From: Mesorhizobium sp. L-8-3
GTDB lineage: Bacteria; Pseudomonadota; Alphaproteobacteria; Rhizobiales; Rhizobiaceae
Assembly (NCBI RefSeq): GCF_016756615.1
Contig: NZ_AP023262.1
Coordinates: 62,001 to 126,000, forward strand
Reading direction: 5' to 3'
DNA: 64,000 nucleotides
Both the position numbers and the translations under genes were made by a program. Positions 25,177-35,638 of the stretch are shown here, piece after piece. The first letter of the stretch is position 1, and each line of letters begins with the position of its first letter. Below the pieces are notes generated by a model that saw only the letters and a program-made list of their open reading frames with translations, was not told the origin of the DNA and made no database searches.

Positions 25177-25572
25177 TCAGCCGGCATCCGATCCCGATAT
25201 GGCCGGCTCTGTGACCGCCCGGCTGCGTGGCGGGATATCGAGCTCGACTGTGCCATATTTCGCCTTGAGGCGATTGACGGAGTCCATGAAGCTCTCGCTC
25301 CTGACAGCAGCAGGATCATGCTCGGTCGGAGGATCGCGCGACGGAAGCGAGCGCTCGGGAATCTCCAGGTCGAAGCCGCCATGCGGTTCAACGAGTTCGC
25401 GGATGGCGTCGTACAGATTGCCATGCTTTCGTCCCGGCCGCTCCTCCTCGGACGCCACGCGGCGCAAGATCATACGCACCTCTTCCTCGAGCGAGTTTCC
25501 ATGACGCGCGGCGCGCAACCGCAAGATCTGCCTGGTGTCGTTTTCAAGGTTGCGGATCGTGAGCGAGGCCAT
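25177..25572 (-). CDS. FitA-like ribbon-helix-helix protein without its own toxin
   Basis: 131 residues from ATG at 25572: MASLTIRNLENDTRQILRLRAARHGNSLEEEVRMILRRV, the same ribbon-helix-helix pattern as the gene that follows. It is longer, with an acidic/Pro-rich tail (RSESFMDSVNRLKAKYGTVELDIPP) rather than the short toxin-binding tail. No PIN gene is adjacent to it except the one already coupled to the next antitoxin. It could be a relic of a duplicated module, an orphan antitoxin, or a second DNA-binding protein acting on the shared promoter. Confidence 0.8.
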   Translation of the reverse strand: MASLTIRNLENDTRQILRLRAARHGNSLEEEVRMILRRVASEEERPGRKHGNLYDAIRELVEPHGGFDLEIPERSLPSRDPPTEHDPAAVRSESFMDSVNRLKAKYGTVELDIPPRSRAVTEPAISGSDAG

Positions 25573-25641
25573 CGCAAGCGCCCTCTGCAATGGATCGATT
25601 GCAATGTATGCACTGATTGCAATGCAGTCAAAGCTGCTTTG

Positions 25642-27216
25642 TCAGGACACCTGCCAGGCGATGTAGACCAGCGTCAGCGCCATCACCCACAGGGCGATGC
25701 GGCCGGAGCGCGTGTGGCGCGCCTCCGCCTTGCCGATGGCCTTGGCCGTCGCCTCATCGAAACGCAAGCCGTTTTCCGCCATGGCATCGATCTCGCGCGC
25801 CAGGCGATCGGTGCGGGCGGCGAGTTCCGGCGCCTGGCGGGCGAGCGACAGGAGCGCGCCGACGCCCTCGCGCGCATCGCTCAGCATGCCGCGCGGCCCC
25901 AGATTCTCTGCGATCCAGCGGCCGACCACCGGCTCCGACGTCTTCCACATGTTGAAGGCCGGGTCGAGCGTGCGCGCCACCCCTTCCACGACCACCATGG
26001 TCTTCTGGAGGAGAATCAGCTCGGGCCGCGTCTCCATGTCGAACAGTTCCGTCACTTCGAACAGCAGCGTCAGCAGCTTGGCCATGGAGATGGTCTCGGC
26101 CGGCTGTCCGTGGATCGGCTCGCCGATGGCGCGAATCGCCTGGGCGAACGCCGCCGCATCATGCTTGGGCGGCACGTAGCCGGCCTCGAAATGCACGTCC
26201 GCCACACGCCGGTAGTCGCGCGTGATGAAGCCGTAGAGGATCTCCGCGAGGAAGCGACGCTCCTTCTTGCCGAGCCGTCCGGAAATGCCGAGATCGACAG
26301 CGACGATCGTCCCCTCGGCATCGACGAACATGTTGCCGGGATGCATGTCGGCGTGAAAGAAGCCGTCGCGAAGCGTGTGTCGCAGGAAAGACTGGACGAG
26401 ATGCGCCGCCAGCGCCTTCATGTCGTGGCCGGATGCGCGCAGCCCCTCGAGATCGTTCAGCTTGATGCCGTCGATCCATTCCAGTGTGAGCACGTCGCGC
26501 CCGGTGCGTTCCCAGTCGACAGCAGGCACGCGGAAGCCGGGATCGTCCTTCGTGTTCTCCGCGAGCTCGGACAAAGCGGCGGCCTCGAGCCTCATATCCA
26601 TCTCGAGCTTCGTCGTCTGGGCGAGTGTCTCGGTGACCTGCACCGGCCGCAGCCGGCGGGTGGACGGGATGTATTTCTCCTGGAGGCGGGCCGCCAGGAA
26701 ATAGGCTTCGAGATCCTGGAAGAAGCGACGGCGCACGCCGGGCCGGATGACCTTGACCGCGACCTTGGTGATGGCGCCGTCGCGCTCGACCTCCGCCTCG
26801 TGCACCTGAGCGATCGAGGCTGCCGCGGAAGGCTCCGCCAGGCTCACGTATAGCTCGCGGGCAGGCCGTCCGAGCGAGCCTTCGATCGTCGCGATCGCCT
26901 GCTCCTTGGGGAAGGTCTCCATGCGGTCCTGCAGCAGCACCAGATCCGCCGCGATGTCGGCGCCCACCACGTCGGGGCGCGTCGCCAGGAACTGGCCGAG
27001 CTTGACATAGGAGGGTCCGAGCCGCTCGACCGCTTCCGACAGCCGCTCTGAGCGTTGCTTGCCCTTCGCGCGGCGTCGGGTGAACAGCCGCGCGACGCGC
27101 CACGCGAATTTCGGCGCGCCGACGAGCTGATCGCCGGGAAGCGCGGCGACCACACCCTCGCGAACCATGATCCAGCCGGCCCGGGCCAGCCGGAAATAGG
27201 CGCCTGCGGTGCTCAT
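25642..27216 (-). CDS. ubiB: UbiB-type ABC1 kinase-like protein for ubiquinone synthesis
   Basis: 524 residues. UbiB/COQ8-type proteins are needed for ubiquinone synthesis, and act as atypical kinases/ATPases at the inner membrane. Seen are the KxGQ motif LGPSYVKLGQFLATRPDVVG near residue 85, the Ala-rich loop AAASIAQVHEAEV near 130, and HADMHPGNMFVDAEGTIVAVDLGISG near 290 (the catalytic-loop equivalent). The protein ends with a membrane helix, IALWVMALTLVYIAWQVS. The gene follows ubiE by 13 bp. Confidence 0.95.
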   Translation of the reverse strand: MSTAGAYFRLARAGWIMVREGVVAALPGDQLVGAPKFAWRVARLFTRRRAKGKQRSERLSEAVERLGPSYVKLGQFLATRPDVVGADIAADLVLLQDRMETFPKEQAIATIEGSLGRPARELYVSLAEPSAAASIAQVHEAEVERDGAITKVAVKVIRPGVRRRFFQDLEAYFLAARLQEKYIPSTRRLRPVQVTETLAQTTKLEMDMRLEAAALSELAENTKDDPGFRVPAVDWERTGRDVLTLEWIDGIKLNDLEGLRASGHDMKALAAHLVQSFLRHTLRDGFFHADMHPGNMFVDAEGTIVAVDLGISGRLGKKERRFLAEILYGFITRDYRRVADVHFEAGYVPPKHDAAAFAQAIRAIGEPIHGQPAETISMAKLLTLLFEVTELFDMETRPELILLQKTMVVVEGVARTLDPAFNMWKTSEPVVGRWIAENLGPRGMLSDAREGVGALLSLARQAPELAARTDRLAREIDAMAENGLRFDEATAKAIGKAEARHTRSGRIALWVMALTLVYIAWQVS

Positions 27217-27229
27217 CCGATCCGGCCCG

Positions 27230-28006
27230 TCAAAGCTTCCAGCCGGAATGCAGCGCTGCGATGCCGCCCGAATAGTTGCGGAAGGTGACGCGATCGAAGC
27301 CGGCGCGCCGGATCATCGCCGCGAAATTCTCCTGGTTCGGAAACTTGCGGATCGATTCGACGAGATACGCATAGGGCTCGCCATCACCGGCGACGAGACG
27401 ACCGATGCGGGGGATCGCGTTGAAGGACCAGGCCTCGTAGGCCTTGTCCAGCAGCGGCATGTCGACCTCGGAGAATTCGAGGCAGAGGAAGCGGCCGCCC
27501 GGCTTCAGCACACGCCAGGCTTCGGCCAGCGCCGTCTCGATGCGCGGCACGTTGCGGATACCGAAGGCGATAGTATAGGCGTCGAAAGTGTCGTCGGCGA
27601 AAGGCAGTTCTTCCGCATTGGCCTCGACGAAATCGATATTCGCCTCCAGGCGGCGCCGCGCGGCGCGCTCGCGGCCGACCTCCAGCATCGAGCCATTGAT
27701 ATCGAGCACGGTCGCATGGGCAAGGCCGTGCGAGGCATCGACGATGCGGAAGGCGATGTCGCCGGTGCCGCCGGCAACGTCGAGCACCTTCCAGCCCTGC
27801 CGTTTCGGCGGATTCAGCCAGGCGACCATGGCGTCCTTCCACAGCCTGTGCATGCCGGCCGACATCAGGTCATTCATGAGGTCGTAGCGGTTGGCGACGC
27901 GGTGGAACACCTCGTTCACCAACGGCTGCTTCTCGCCGGTGGCGACATCCCTGAATCCGTAGGATGTTTCCATGCCGCCCGTGGCGGTCGTCCTCTGTTC
28001 TGACAT
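27230..28006 (-). CDS. ubiE: Ubiquinone/menaquinone C-methyltransferase
   Basis: 258 residues. SAM-dependent C-methylation of a polyprenyl benzoquinol, a late step in ubiquinone synthesis. The motif set is [21 protein letters not shown] near residues 42-62, the SAM site [13 protein letters not shown] near 74-86, [23 protein letters not shown] near 130-152, and [13 protein letters not shown] near 168. It is divergent to add and ahead of ubiB, the common alphaproteobacterial order. In the 110-bp gap with add lies a 17-bp palindrome, ATAGCC-GATCG-GGCTAT at 28037-28053, possibly regulatory. Confidence 0.95.
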   Translation of the reverse strand: MSEQRTTATGGMETSYGFRDVATGEKQPLVNEVFHRVANRYDLMNDLMSAGMHRLWKDAMVAWLNPPKRQGWKVLDVAGGTGDIAFRIVDASHGLAHATVLDINGSMLEVGRERAARRRLEANIDFVEANAEELPFADDTFDAYTIAFGIRNVPRIETALAEAWRVLKPGGRFLCLEFSEVDMPLLDKAYEAWSFNAIPRIGRLVAGDGEPYAYLVESIRKFPNQENFAAMIRRAGFDRVTFRNYSGGIAALHSGWKL

Positions 28007-28116
28007 TTTTGTGTTCCAGGCAGTTTCGGCCGGACCATAGCCGATCGGGCTATCGGGCGCTATTGTTTAAGACGCGGCGAACGACCGCGCTCAGGGACTG
28101 CATCAAGGGGACACGC

Positions 28117-29097
28117 ATGCCATTGAAAGCGGAGCTCCACTGCCACATCGAAGGTGCGGCAGCGCCCGATCTCGTGATTGCGCAGGCCCGCAAATACAAC
28201 GCCGACACCACGCCCTTCATCCACGAAGGGTCCTTCGTCTGGCACGACTTCACCTCCTTCCTGGCGGCCTACGATTTCGCAGCCGACCTCTTCCGGACCG
28301 AGGAGGACTACGCTCGCCTTGCGGAGCACTATCTCACCAGCCTCGCCCGCGACGGCGCGATCTATTCCGAGGTCTTCACCTCGCCCGACCATGCGATCAA
28401 GGCCGGGCTGTCGCCCGCTGCCTACACCGGCGCGCTCGGGGAGGGCATGGAGCGCGCCAAGGCCAAGACCGGCATCGAGGGCCGCATGATCGTCACCGGC
28501 GTGCGCCATGTCGGCGTCGAATCGATCGAGGCCGCGGCGCGCTTCGCCGCCAAGTGCGGCCATCCGCTGGTGACGGGTTTCGGCGTGGCCGGCGACGAGC
28601 GCCAGGGCGACATGGAGGATTACGTCCGTGCCTTCGAGATCGCCCGCGAAGCCGGCCTCGGCATCACCATCCACGCCGGCGAATTCGGCGGCTGGGAAAG
28701 CGTCGCCCTGGCGCTCGACCACATAAGGCCGTCCCGCATCGGGCACGGGGTGCGGGCGATCGAGAACCCCGATCTCGTCAAGCGCATCGCCGACGAAGGC
28801 GTGGTGCTCGAATGCTGTCCGGTTTCCAACATCGAGTTGAGGGTATTCGACAGTTTCGGCAGCCATCCCTTCGTGAAGCTCAGGGAGGCGGGATGCAAGG
28901 TGACGCTCAATTCCGACGATCCGCCCTATTTCTGGACGACGCTCAAGCGCGAATACGATGTGGCGCGCGAGCATTTCGGACTGGACGACAAGGCGCTGAC
29001 GGCGATAACGCGCACCGCGATCGAGGCGGCTTTCGTCGACAAGAAGACCAAGGCGGCGCTGCTCGCCAGGCTCGCCGAGCCGGCACGCATGCGTTGA
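28117..29097 (+). CDS. add: Adenosine deaminase
   Basis: 326 residues from ATG at 28117 (ribosome site AAGGGGAC). Deaminates adenosine to inosine. Zn-binding HxH is His8 and His10 in ELHCHIEGA. HAGEFGG near residue 185 carries the third His and the catalytic Glu, RIGHGVRAIEN near 208 the proton-handling His, and LNSDDPPYF near 265 the metal Asp pair. Longer in-frame starts further upstream are unlikely. The add-upp pair next to two nucleoside operons points to purine and pyrimidine salvage. Confidence 0.92.
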   Translation: MPLKAELHCHIEGAAAPDLVIAQARKYNADTTPFIHEGSFVWHDFTSFLAAYDFAADLFRTEEDYARLAEHYLTSLARDGAIYSEVFTSPDHAIKAGLSPAAYTGALGEGMERAKAKTGIEGRMIVTGVRHVGVESIEAAARFAAKCGHPLVTGFGVAGDERQGDMEDYVRAFEIAREAGLGITIHAGEFGGWESVALALDHIRPSRIGHGVRAIENPDLVKRIADEGVVLECCPVSNIELRVFDSFGSHPFVKLREAGCKVTLNSDDPPYFWTTLKREYDVAREHFGLDDKALTAITRTAIEAAFVDKKTKAALLARLAEPARMR

Positions 29098-29209
29098 GAT
29101 GCGGCGGAAGGGGCACCGACAAAACTGTGGTTCGCGGAACTCCGGCGTTCCTTGGCCGGCCACGAGCCGGTAGTATCCGGTTCAAACCACATTTGCGGGA
29201 GAAGAACCT

Positions 29210-29839
29210 ATGAAAGGCGTCACCGTCGTCGACCACCCGCTTGTCCAGCACAAGCTGACGATCATGCGGAACACGGAAACGTCGACGGCCGGCTTCCGGC
29301 GGCTGCTGCGCGAGATCTCGCTGTTGCTCGGCTATGAGGTGACGCGCGATCTCGAACTGACGACCACGACGATCGAGACGCCGCTGCAGACGATGGAAGC
29401 GCCGACGCTGGAAGGCAAGAAGCTGGTCTTCGCTTCGGTGCTACGGGCCGGTAACGGGCTGCTCGAAGGGCTTCTCGATCTCGTCCCTGCCGCGCGCGTC
29501 GCCCATATCGGCCTCTATCGCGACCACGACACGCTGGAGGCTGTCGAATATTTCTTCAAGGCGCCGAGCGACCTGGGCGACCGGCTGGTGATCGTGGTCG
29601 ATCCGATGCTGGCAACCGCCAATTCGGCCATCGCCGCAATCGACAAGTTGAAGGGCCGGGGCGCGACCAACCTGCGTTATCTGTGCCTGCTTGCAGCTCC
29701 CGAAGGCATCGAGCGGTTCACCAAGGCCCATCCCGATGTGCCCGTCTTCACGGCGGCGATCGACGATCGCCTCAACGAGAAGGGTTATATTGTGCCCGGT
29801 CTCGGTGATGCCGGCGACCGCATGTACGGGACGAAGTAG
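29210..29839 (+). CDS. upp: Uracil phosphoribosyltransferase
   Basis: 209 residues. Makes UMP from uracil and PRPP. The ATG at 29210 follows GGGAGAAGAACCT. Motifs: [20 protein letters not shown] near the start, [36 protein letters not shown] near 75-110, and the PRPP loop [18 protein letters not shown] near 125, where the usual DPMLATGNSA Gly is Ala. The end, [17 protein letters not shown], is the uracil-binding signature. It stands 112 bp downstream of add. Confidence 0.94.
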   Translation: MKGVTVVDHPLVQHKLTIMRNTETSTAGFRRLLREISLLLGYEVTRDLELTTTTIETPLQTMEAPTLEGKKLVFASVLRAGNGLLEGLLDLVPAARVAHIGLYRDHDTLEAVEYFFKAPSDLGDRLVIVVDPMLATANSAIAAIDKLKGRGATNLRYLCLLAAPEGIERFTKAHPDVPVFTAAIDDRLNEKGYIVPGLGDAGDRMYGTK

Positions 29840-29962
29840 CCTCTTCATCGAATATTAACGCCGCTGCGGATTTTCCGGCCCGGCGGGCTTGGCCGTGAGC
29901 GGTCATTAAGAGGCCGCATACCGGATAGCGCCTAGCGTCCTCCCGACAATCGGGGCAGGACC

Positions 29963-30526
29963 ATGCTGCGCAAATTCATCATCGTCGGGCTCTCGGCCGG
30001 TGTCTCGGCTGCAATCCCCACGATCTATCAAACCAACCCGGAACGCTTCGACGCGATGCTGGGCCAGGTGCTGCGCCGCCAGGAGCCCGATCGCTTGCAG
30101 GTCTCCGCGATTCCGGCCGAAGCGACCAGGAAAGCGCCGACGGCGGCCCTGTTCGGCAAGAAGGTGCGCCTCGATGCCGACGAGCGCGGCCACTTCATCG
30201 CCGACTTCAGGCTCAACGGCCGTCCGTTGCCGGCGCTCGTCGATACCGGCGCGACGATGGTCGCCATCAACGCCTCGACGGCGCGGCGCATCGGCGTCAC
30301 GCTTCGCCAGGAGGATTTCAAATACAGGGTCGAAACGGCCAACGGCATGGCCAAGGCCGCGTCGGCCAACATCGACCGGCTGCAGATCGGCCGCATCTAT
30401 GTCGAGGACGTCCAGGCCGTCGTGCTGGAAGACAAGGCGCTCGACGGAACGCTGATCGGCATGAGCTTCCTGAAACGCCTCGCCGGCTTCGAAGTGAAGG
30501 ACGGCGCGCTGGTGATGGTGCAGTAA
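29963..30526 (+). CDS. Retropepsin-like aspartic protease (TIGR02281 type), membrane-anchored
   Basis: 187 residues. One N-terminal membrane helix (LRKFIIVGLSAGVSAAIP) is followed by a linker and a retropepsin-fold domain. The catalytic motif is LVDTGATMVAINASTARRIG near residues 95-115. DGTLIGMSFLKRLAGFEVKDGALVMVQ at the end is the hairpin loop and C-terminal strand of this clan AA family. Such single-Asp subunits act as homodimers in the periplasm; the substrate is not known. Not in an obvious operon. Confidence 0.85.
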   Translation: MLRKFIIVGLSAGVSAAIPTIYQTNPERFDAMLGQVLRRQEPDRLQVSAIPAEATRKAPTAALFGKKVRLDADERGHFIADFRLNGRPLPALVDTGATMVAINASTARRIGVTLRQEDFKYRVETANGMAKAASANIDRLQIGRIYVEDVQAVVLEDKALDGTLIGMSFLKRLAGFEVKDGALVMVQ

Positions 30527-30594
30527 GGCCTTCCAGGCACGTGGACATGTAGGCAAGTTCGCCTCCCCCGCGAAATGTCGCGGCGCTACATTAT

Positions 30595-30770
30595 CCCTCA
30601 TCCGACCTCGCTGCGCGAGGCCACCTTCTCCCACAAGGGGAGAAGGTCGGAGCCTAGCTTTGCCGGCTCTGCAAATCACCACTGTGGACGATTGGCCGCT
30701 GCGCTCCTGCAGGCGCTCCCTTCTCCCCTTGTGGGAGAAGGTGGCCTCGCGCAGCGAGGTCGGATGAGGG
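30595..30770. repeat. Palindromic repeat with perfect 52-bp arms
   Basis: Left arm 30595-30646 and right arm 30719-30770 are perfect reverse complements over 52 bp, separated by 72 bp. Each arm starts with CCCTCATCCGACC (right arm ends GGTCGGATGAGGG), contains an internal CCTCGCTGCGCGAGG palindrome, and ends in CCTTCTCCC-ACAA-GGGGAGAAGG. The last core also occurs in the MITE-like element at 21266-21708. RIME/REP-like intergenic repeat, in the gap between the protease gene and deoA; it may end transcription of both converging genes. Confidence 0.85.
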
Positions 30771-30818
30771 GTAGTCGCGGACGCCGGAGAGTTGGTGCGA
30801 AAGGCCCCGTATGCGAGG

Positions 30819-32138
<1,320 letters not shown>

Positions 32139-32180
32139 GTCAGTGTCGCACTCGCGCGGCTGCACATGCGCGGCTACCCC

Positions 32181-32308
32181 TGCCGGCCATCTCCCCCTCA
32201 AGGGGGGAGATTGGGAGCTTCGACGGCATCGACTGTTCTGCCGCGTCGCAGATTGGCGAAAACGCCGATGCAGTCCGATCTCCCCCCTTGAGGGGGAGAT
32301 GGCCGGCA
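32181..32308. repeat. Palindromic repeat between deoA and punA, perfect 31-bp arms
   Basis: Left arm 32181-32211, starting TGCCGGCCATCTCCCCCTCA and ending GGGGGAGAT, and right arm 32278-32308 are perfect reverse complements, 66 bp apart. Each arm also folds on itself around TCAAGG. A further GGGGGGTGAGGGGGG stretch follows at 32316-32330. It sits inside an otherwise tightly packed operon, in the 200-bp gap ahead of deoA, and could protect or end part of the message. Confidence 0.85.
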
Positions 32309-32338
32309 GGCCAGAGGGGGGTGAGGGGGGCCACGTCG

Positions 32339-33142
32339 TCAGTCCAGCATGCCGTCGGCGAACATCCGGCGCAGCACCGTCGCCAGCCGGGCGCCGCCGA
32401 GCGGGGCCACGTCCTTGGTCTCCTGATGCGACAGCTCCGCCCCGGTCATGCCGGCGGCGAGATTGGTGATGACCGAGCAGGCGGCGACCCTCAGCCCCAG
32501 GAAGCGGGCGAGGATCACCTCCGGCACGGTCGACATGCCGACGGCGTTGGCGCCCAGGACCCGCGCCATGCGGATCTCCGCCGGCGTCTCGAAGGACGGC
32601 CCGGAGAACCACATATAGACGCCCTTGTGCAACCTGGTGCCGGTCGCTTCGGCCGCCTTCTCGAAGGCGGCGCGGATGTCCTTGTCATAGGCCTCGGTCA
32701 TGCCGACGAAACGCCGGTCGGTCGGCTCGCCGAACAGCGGGTTCGAGCCGGAGAAGTTTATGTGGTCGGTCAGGAGCATGATCGAACCCGGAGGCATGTC
32801 CGGATCGACCGAGCCGGCCGCGTTGGTGAGCAGCAGCTTCTCTATTCCGATGCCCTGGAGCACCTCCAGCGCCGGCCGCATGGCCGCGGCATTGGCATGC
32901 TCGTAATAATGCGCGCGCCCGGCAAGCATCAGGATCGGCCGGCCTGCGAAATGTCCGGCGACCACCGTGCCGGCATGGCCGGTGACCCCGCTCGCAGGGA
33001 AGCCGGGCAGATCCGAATAGGGAATGCGCACGGCGCCTTCCACCTCGTCGACCAGCCCGCCCAGGCCGGAGCCGAGCACCAGGGCCGTGGTCTGCGCGAG
33101 GCCGTCGAGCCTTTCGACCAGCCTGTCGACTGCTTCCTTCAT
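32339..33142 (-). CDS. punA: Purine nucleoside phosphorylase, trimeric class
   Basis: 267 residues; ATG at 33142 overlaps the cdd stop (ATGA) and follows GAGGTGCTGA. Cuts inosine or guanosine with phosphate. Seen: [19 protein letters not shown] near residue 19, [22 protein letters not shown] near 74, [25 protein letters not shown] near 100, and [31 protein letters not shown] near 180-210, the substrate-binding and phosphate sites of the low-molecular-mass trimeric type. Acts on products of add and the imported purine nucleosides. Confidence 0.93.
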   Translation of the reverse strand: MKEAVDRLVERLDGLAQTTALVLGSGLGGLVDEVEGAVRIPYSDLPGFPASGVTGHAGTVVAGHFAGRPILMLAGRAHYYEHANAAAMRPALEVLQGIGIEKLLLTNAAGSVDPDMPPGSIMLLTDHINFSGSNPLFGEPTDRRFVGMTEAYDKDIRAAFEKAAEATGTRLHKGVYMWFSGPSFETPAEIRMARVLGANAVGMSTVPEVILARFLGLRVAACSVITNLAAGMTGAELSHQETKDVAPLGGARLATVLRRMFADGMLD

Positions 33143-33531
33143 TTCAGCACCTCGCCTTGGAAGCCATAGGGCAGCATCGCGCCAATTGTGACGGTCTCGA
33201 CAATGCCGGTCTCGTCGCACAGATGGAGCTTGGTGTCGGCATCAGCGAACTCTGCGAGCCGCTGCCGGCAGCCGCCGCAGGGCGTGATCCGCGCCATGCG
33301 CTCCGCGACGACGGCGATCTCGGTGATCCGGCCGCCGCCGCCCATCACATAATGGCCGAGCGCGGTGGTCTCGGCGCACCAGCCTTCGGGGTAGGAGGCG
33401 ACCTCGATGTTGCAGCCGGCATAGATGCGACCGTCCTCGGTGCGCAGCGCAGCCCCCACGGGGAACTTGGAATAAGGCGCATAGGCCTTGGCCATGGCGG
33501 CCGTGGCCGCCTCGAAGAGGTCGTGCGACAT
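33139..33531 (-). CDS. cdd: Cytidine deaminase
   Basis: 130 residues, short homotetrameric type. Converts cytidine to uridine. Zn site: CNIEVASYPEGWCAETTALG (Cys and catalytic Glu in CAE, near residue 52) and ITPCGGCRQRLAEF (two Cys near 84-87). It lies 3 bp downstream of a permease gene and overlaps punA by four bases. Its product uridine can be used by upp after cleavage; no uridine phosphorylase is seen here, so that step may come from a hydrolase or elsewhere. Confidence 0.94.
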   Translation of the reverse strand: MSHDLFEAATAAMAKAYAPYSKFPVGAALRTEDGRIYAGCNIEVASYPEGWCAETTALGHYVMGGGGRITEIAVVAERMARITPCGGCRQRLAEFADADTKLHLCDETGIVETVTIGAMLPYGFQGEVLK

Positions 33532-33534
33532 TGA

Positions 33535-34497
33535 TCAGCGTTCCTTCACATAGGGCACGCCGCCGGCCCGCGGCGGGATCGCCTTGCCGATGAAGCCTGC
33601 GAGCAGGACGACGGTCAGGATGAAAGGCAGCGCGTTGATCAACTGCACCGGCACCTTGCCGATGCCAGGCCAGGGCATGCCCTGAAAGCGGATCGACGCG
33701 GCCTCGAGGAAGCCGAACAGCAGGCAGGCGAACATCGCCGGCACCGGCCGCCACTTGGCGAAGATCAGGGCTGCGAGCGCGATGAAACCCTTGCCCGCCG
33801 TCATGTCCTTCACAAAGCCGGCATTCTGCGCGACCGAGAGATAGGCGCCGGCGAGACCGGTCAGGATGCCGGTGCAGATGACAGCGCGATAACGCAGCCA
33901 GGTGACCGATATGCCTGCCGTGTCGACGGCCGCCGGGTTCTCGCCGACGGCGCGCAGCCTCAGGCCGAAACGGGTGCGGAACAGCGCCCACCAGGTGAAA
34001 GGCACCATCAGGAAGGCAACATAGACCGGGATCGAATGGCCCGAGATCAGCTCGGAATAGATCGTGCCGATGACAGGCACACCCGAAAGGGCCTCCGCTC
34101 CCGGCAAAGTGATGGCCTCGAAGCGGGCCGGACCGCTGAGCGCCGGCGTACGGCCGCCCTGCCGGAACCAGGCCTGGCCCAGGATGATGGTCGAACCGGC
34201 GGCGATGAAGTTGATTGCCACGCCCGATACGATCTGGTTTCCGCGATGGGTGATGGAGGCGAAGCCGTGGACCAGCGCCAGCCCGACCGCGACGGCGACC
34301 GCCGCCAGAAGGCCGATCCAGGCTGAACCGGAAACGGCTGCTGCCGCGGCGCCCGCAAAGGCGCCTGCCAGCATCTTGCCTTCGAGGCCGATGTCGAAGA
34401 CACCCGAGCGTTCCGAATAGAGACCGGCAAGGCAGGCGAGCAGCAGGGGCACGGAGACACGGATCGTCGCGTCGATGAGTTGGACCAGAACATCCAT
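33535..34497 (-). CDS. Nucleoside ABC importer (second system), permease 2
   Basis: 320 residues, about nine membrane helices. The family signature SGVFDIGLEGKMLAGAFAGAAA is near residue 32 and GNQIVSGVAINFIAAGSTIILG near 88; LRLRAVGENPAAVDTAGIS is near 178. It is one base past the stop of permease 1. Sequence is clearly related to, but not a copy of, the permease at 17423-18370, so the two systems are old paralogues. Confidence 0.93.
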   Translation of the reverse strand: MDVLVQLIDATIRVSVPLLLACLAGLYSERSGVFDIGLEGKMLAGAFAGAAAAAVSGSAWIGLLAAVAVAVGLALVHGFASITHRGNQIVSGVAINFIAAGSTIILGQAWFRQGGRTPALSGPARFEAITLPGAEALSGVPVIGTIYSELISGHSIPVYVAFLMVPFTWWALFRTRFGLRLRAVGENPAAVDTAGISVTWLRYRAVICTGILTGLAGAYLSVAQNAGFVKDMTAGKGFIALAALIFAKWRPVPAMFACLLFGFLEAASIRFQGMPWPGIGKVPVQLINALPFILTVVLLAGFIGKAIPPRAGGVPYVKER

Positions 34498-34498
34498 G

Positions 34499-35638
34499 TC
34501 AGACGCCCTCCCCCTTGACGGCCGCCACCCCGACGGAGCGCGGACTGAACGAGGCGAAGATCGTCTGGACGGCCGGACGGAACATGTGCTCCAGCGCGCC
34601 GGCGAAGAGGATCACCAGGCCCTGGATGATAACGATCATGTCGCGGCTGATGTTGGGCATCTCGAAGGCGAGTTCGGCGCCGCCCTGGTAGAGCATGCCG
34701 AACAGGATCGCGGCCGGCACGATGCCGACCGGATGGGAGCGTCCCATCAGCGCCACGGCGATGCCGACGAAGCCGGCGCCCGCGACGAAGTCCAGCGCCA
34801 TGCGATGCTGGTCGCCCATGATCGGGTTCAGCGCCATCATGCCGGCAAGCGCGCCGGAGATCATCATGGTGACGATGATGATCTTCGCTTCGCCGATGCC
34901 GGCGTAGCGCGCCGCCTTGGGGCTGAAGCCGAAAGTACGGATCTCGTAGCCGAGCCTGGTGCGCCAGATCAACGCCCAGACGAAGACCGCCATGACGAGC
35001 GCCAGCAGGAAGGAGATGTTGAGCGGGGCCGAGCGCACCGACATGCCCATTGCCTCAAGCAGCCAGTTCATCTTGGGAAGCTGGCCGCCGGGCAGGAGAT
35101 CGCGCGTCTGCGGGGCCATCGAGCCGAGCGGCTTCAGCACGTCGACCAGCATGTAGACCATCACGCTGGCGGCAATGAAATTGAACATGATGGTGGTGAT
35201 AACGATGTGCGACCCCCGCTTGGCTTGGAGCACGGCCGGAATGAAGGCCCACAGCGCGCCGGTGGCGGCCGCGCCTAATATCGCCAGCGGGAAGGTCAGC
35301 CACCAGGGCAAGACCGAATCCAGCGACAGCGCCACCAGCGCCACGCCCAGGCCGCTGATATAGGCCTGGCCCTCGCCGCCGATGTTGAACAGACCGGCAT
35401 GGAAGGCGACGGCGACGGCGAGGCCGGTGAAGATGAAGTTGGTCGCGTAATAAAGCGTATAGGCGATGTTCTGGCCGCTGCCGAAGGCGCCTTCGAACAG
35501 GATGCCCGCGGCGCGCAGCGGATTCTCTCCGACCAGCAGCACGACCAGCCCCGCGACAAGGAAAGCCACGGCGAGATTGATGAGCGGGATCAGCCCGTAG
35601 TCGGCCCAGGCCGGCAGCTTGGAGAAGGGGGTGCTCAT
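34499..35638 (-). CDS. Nucleoside ABC importer (second system), permease 1
   Basis: 379 residues, about ten membrane helices. ATG at 35638 overlaps the ATPase stop (ATGA). Motifs: [20 protein letters not shown] near residue 85, [24 protein letters not shown] near 140, and [21 protein letters not shown] near 240. Pairs with the shorter permease 2 to form the membrane channel. Confidence 0.93.
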   Translation of the reverse strand: MSTPFSKLPAWADYGLIPLINLAVAFLVAGLVVLLVGENPLRAAGILFEGAFGSGQNIAYTLYYATNFIFTGLAVAVAFHAGLFNIGGEGQAYISGLGVALVALSLDSVLPWWLTFPLAILGAAATGALWAFIPAVLQAKRGSHIVITTIMFNFIAASVMVYMLVDVLKPLGSMAPQTRDLLPGGQLPKMNWLLEAMGMSVRSAPLNISFLLALVMAVFVWALIWRTRLGYEIRTFGFSPKAARYAGIGEAKIIIVTMMISGALAGMMALNPIMGDQHRMALDFVAGAGFVGIAVALMGRSHPVGIVPAAILFGMLYQGGAELAFEMPNISRDMIVIIQGLVILFAGALEHMFRPAVQTIFASFSPRSVGVAAVKGEGV

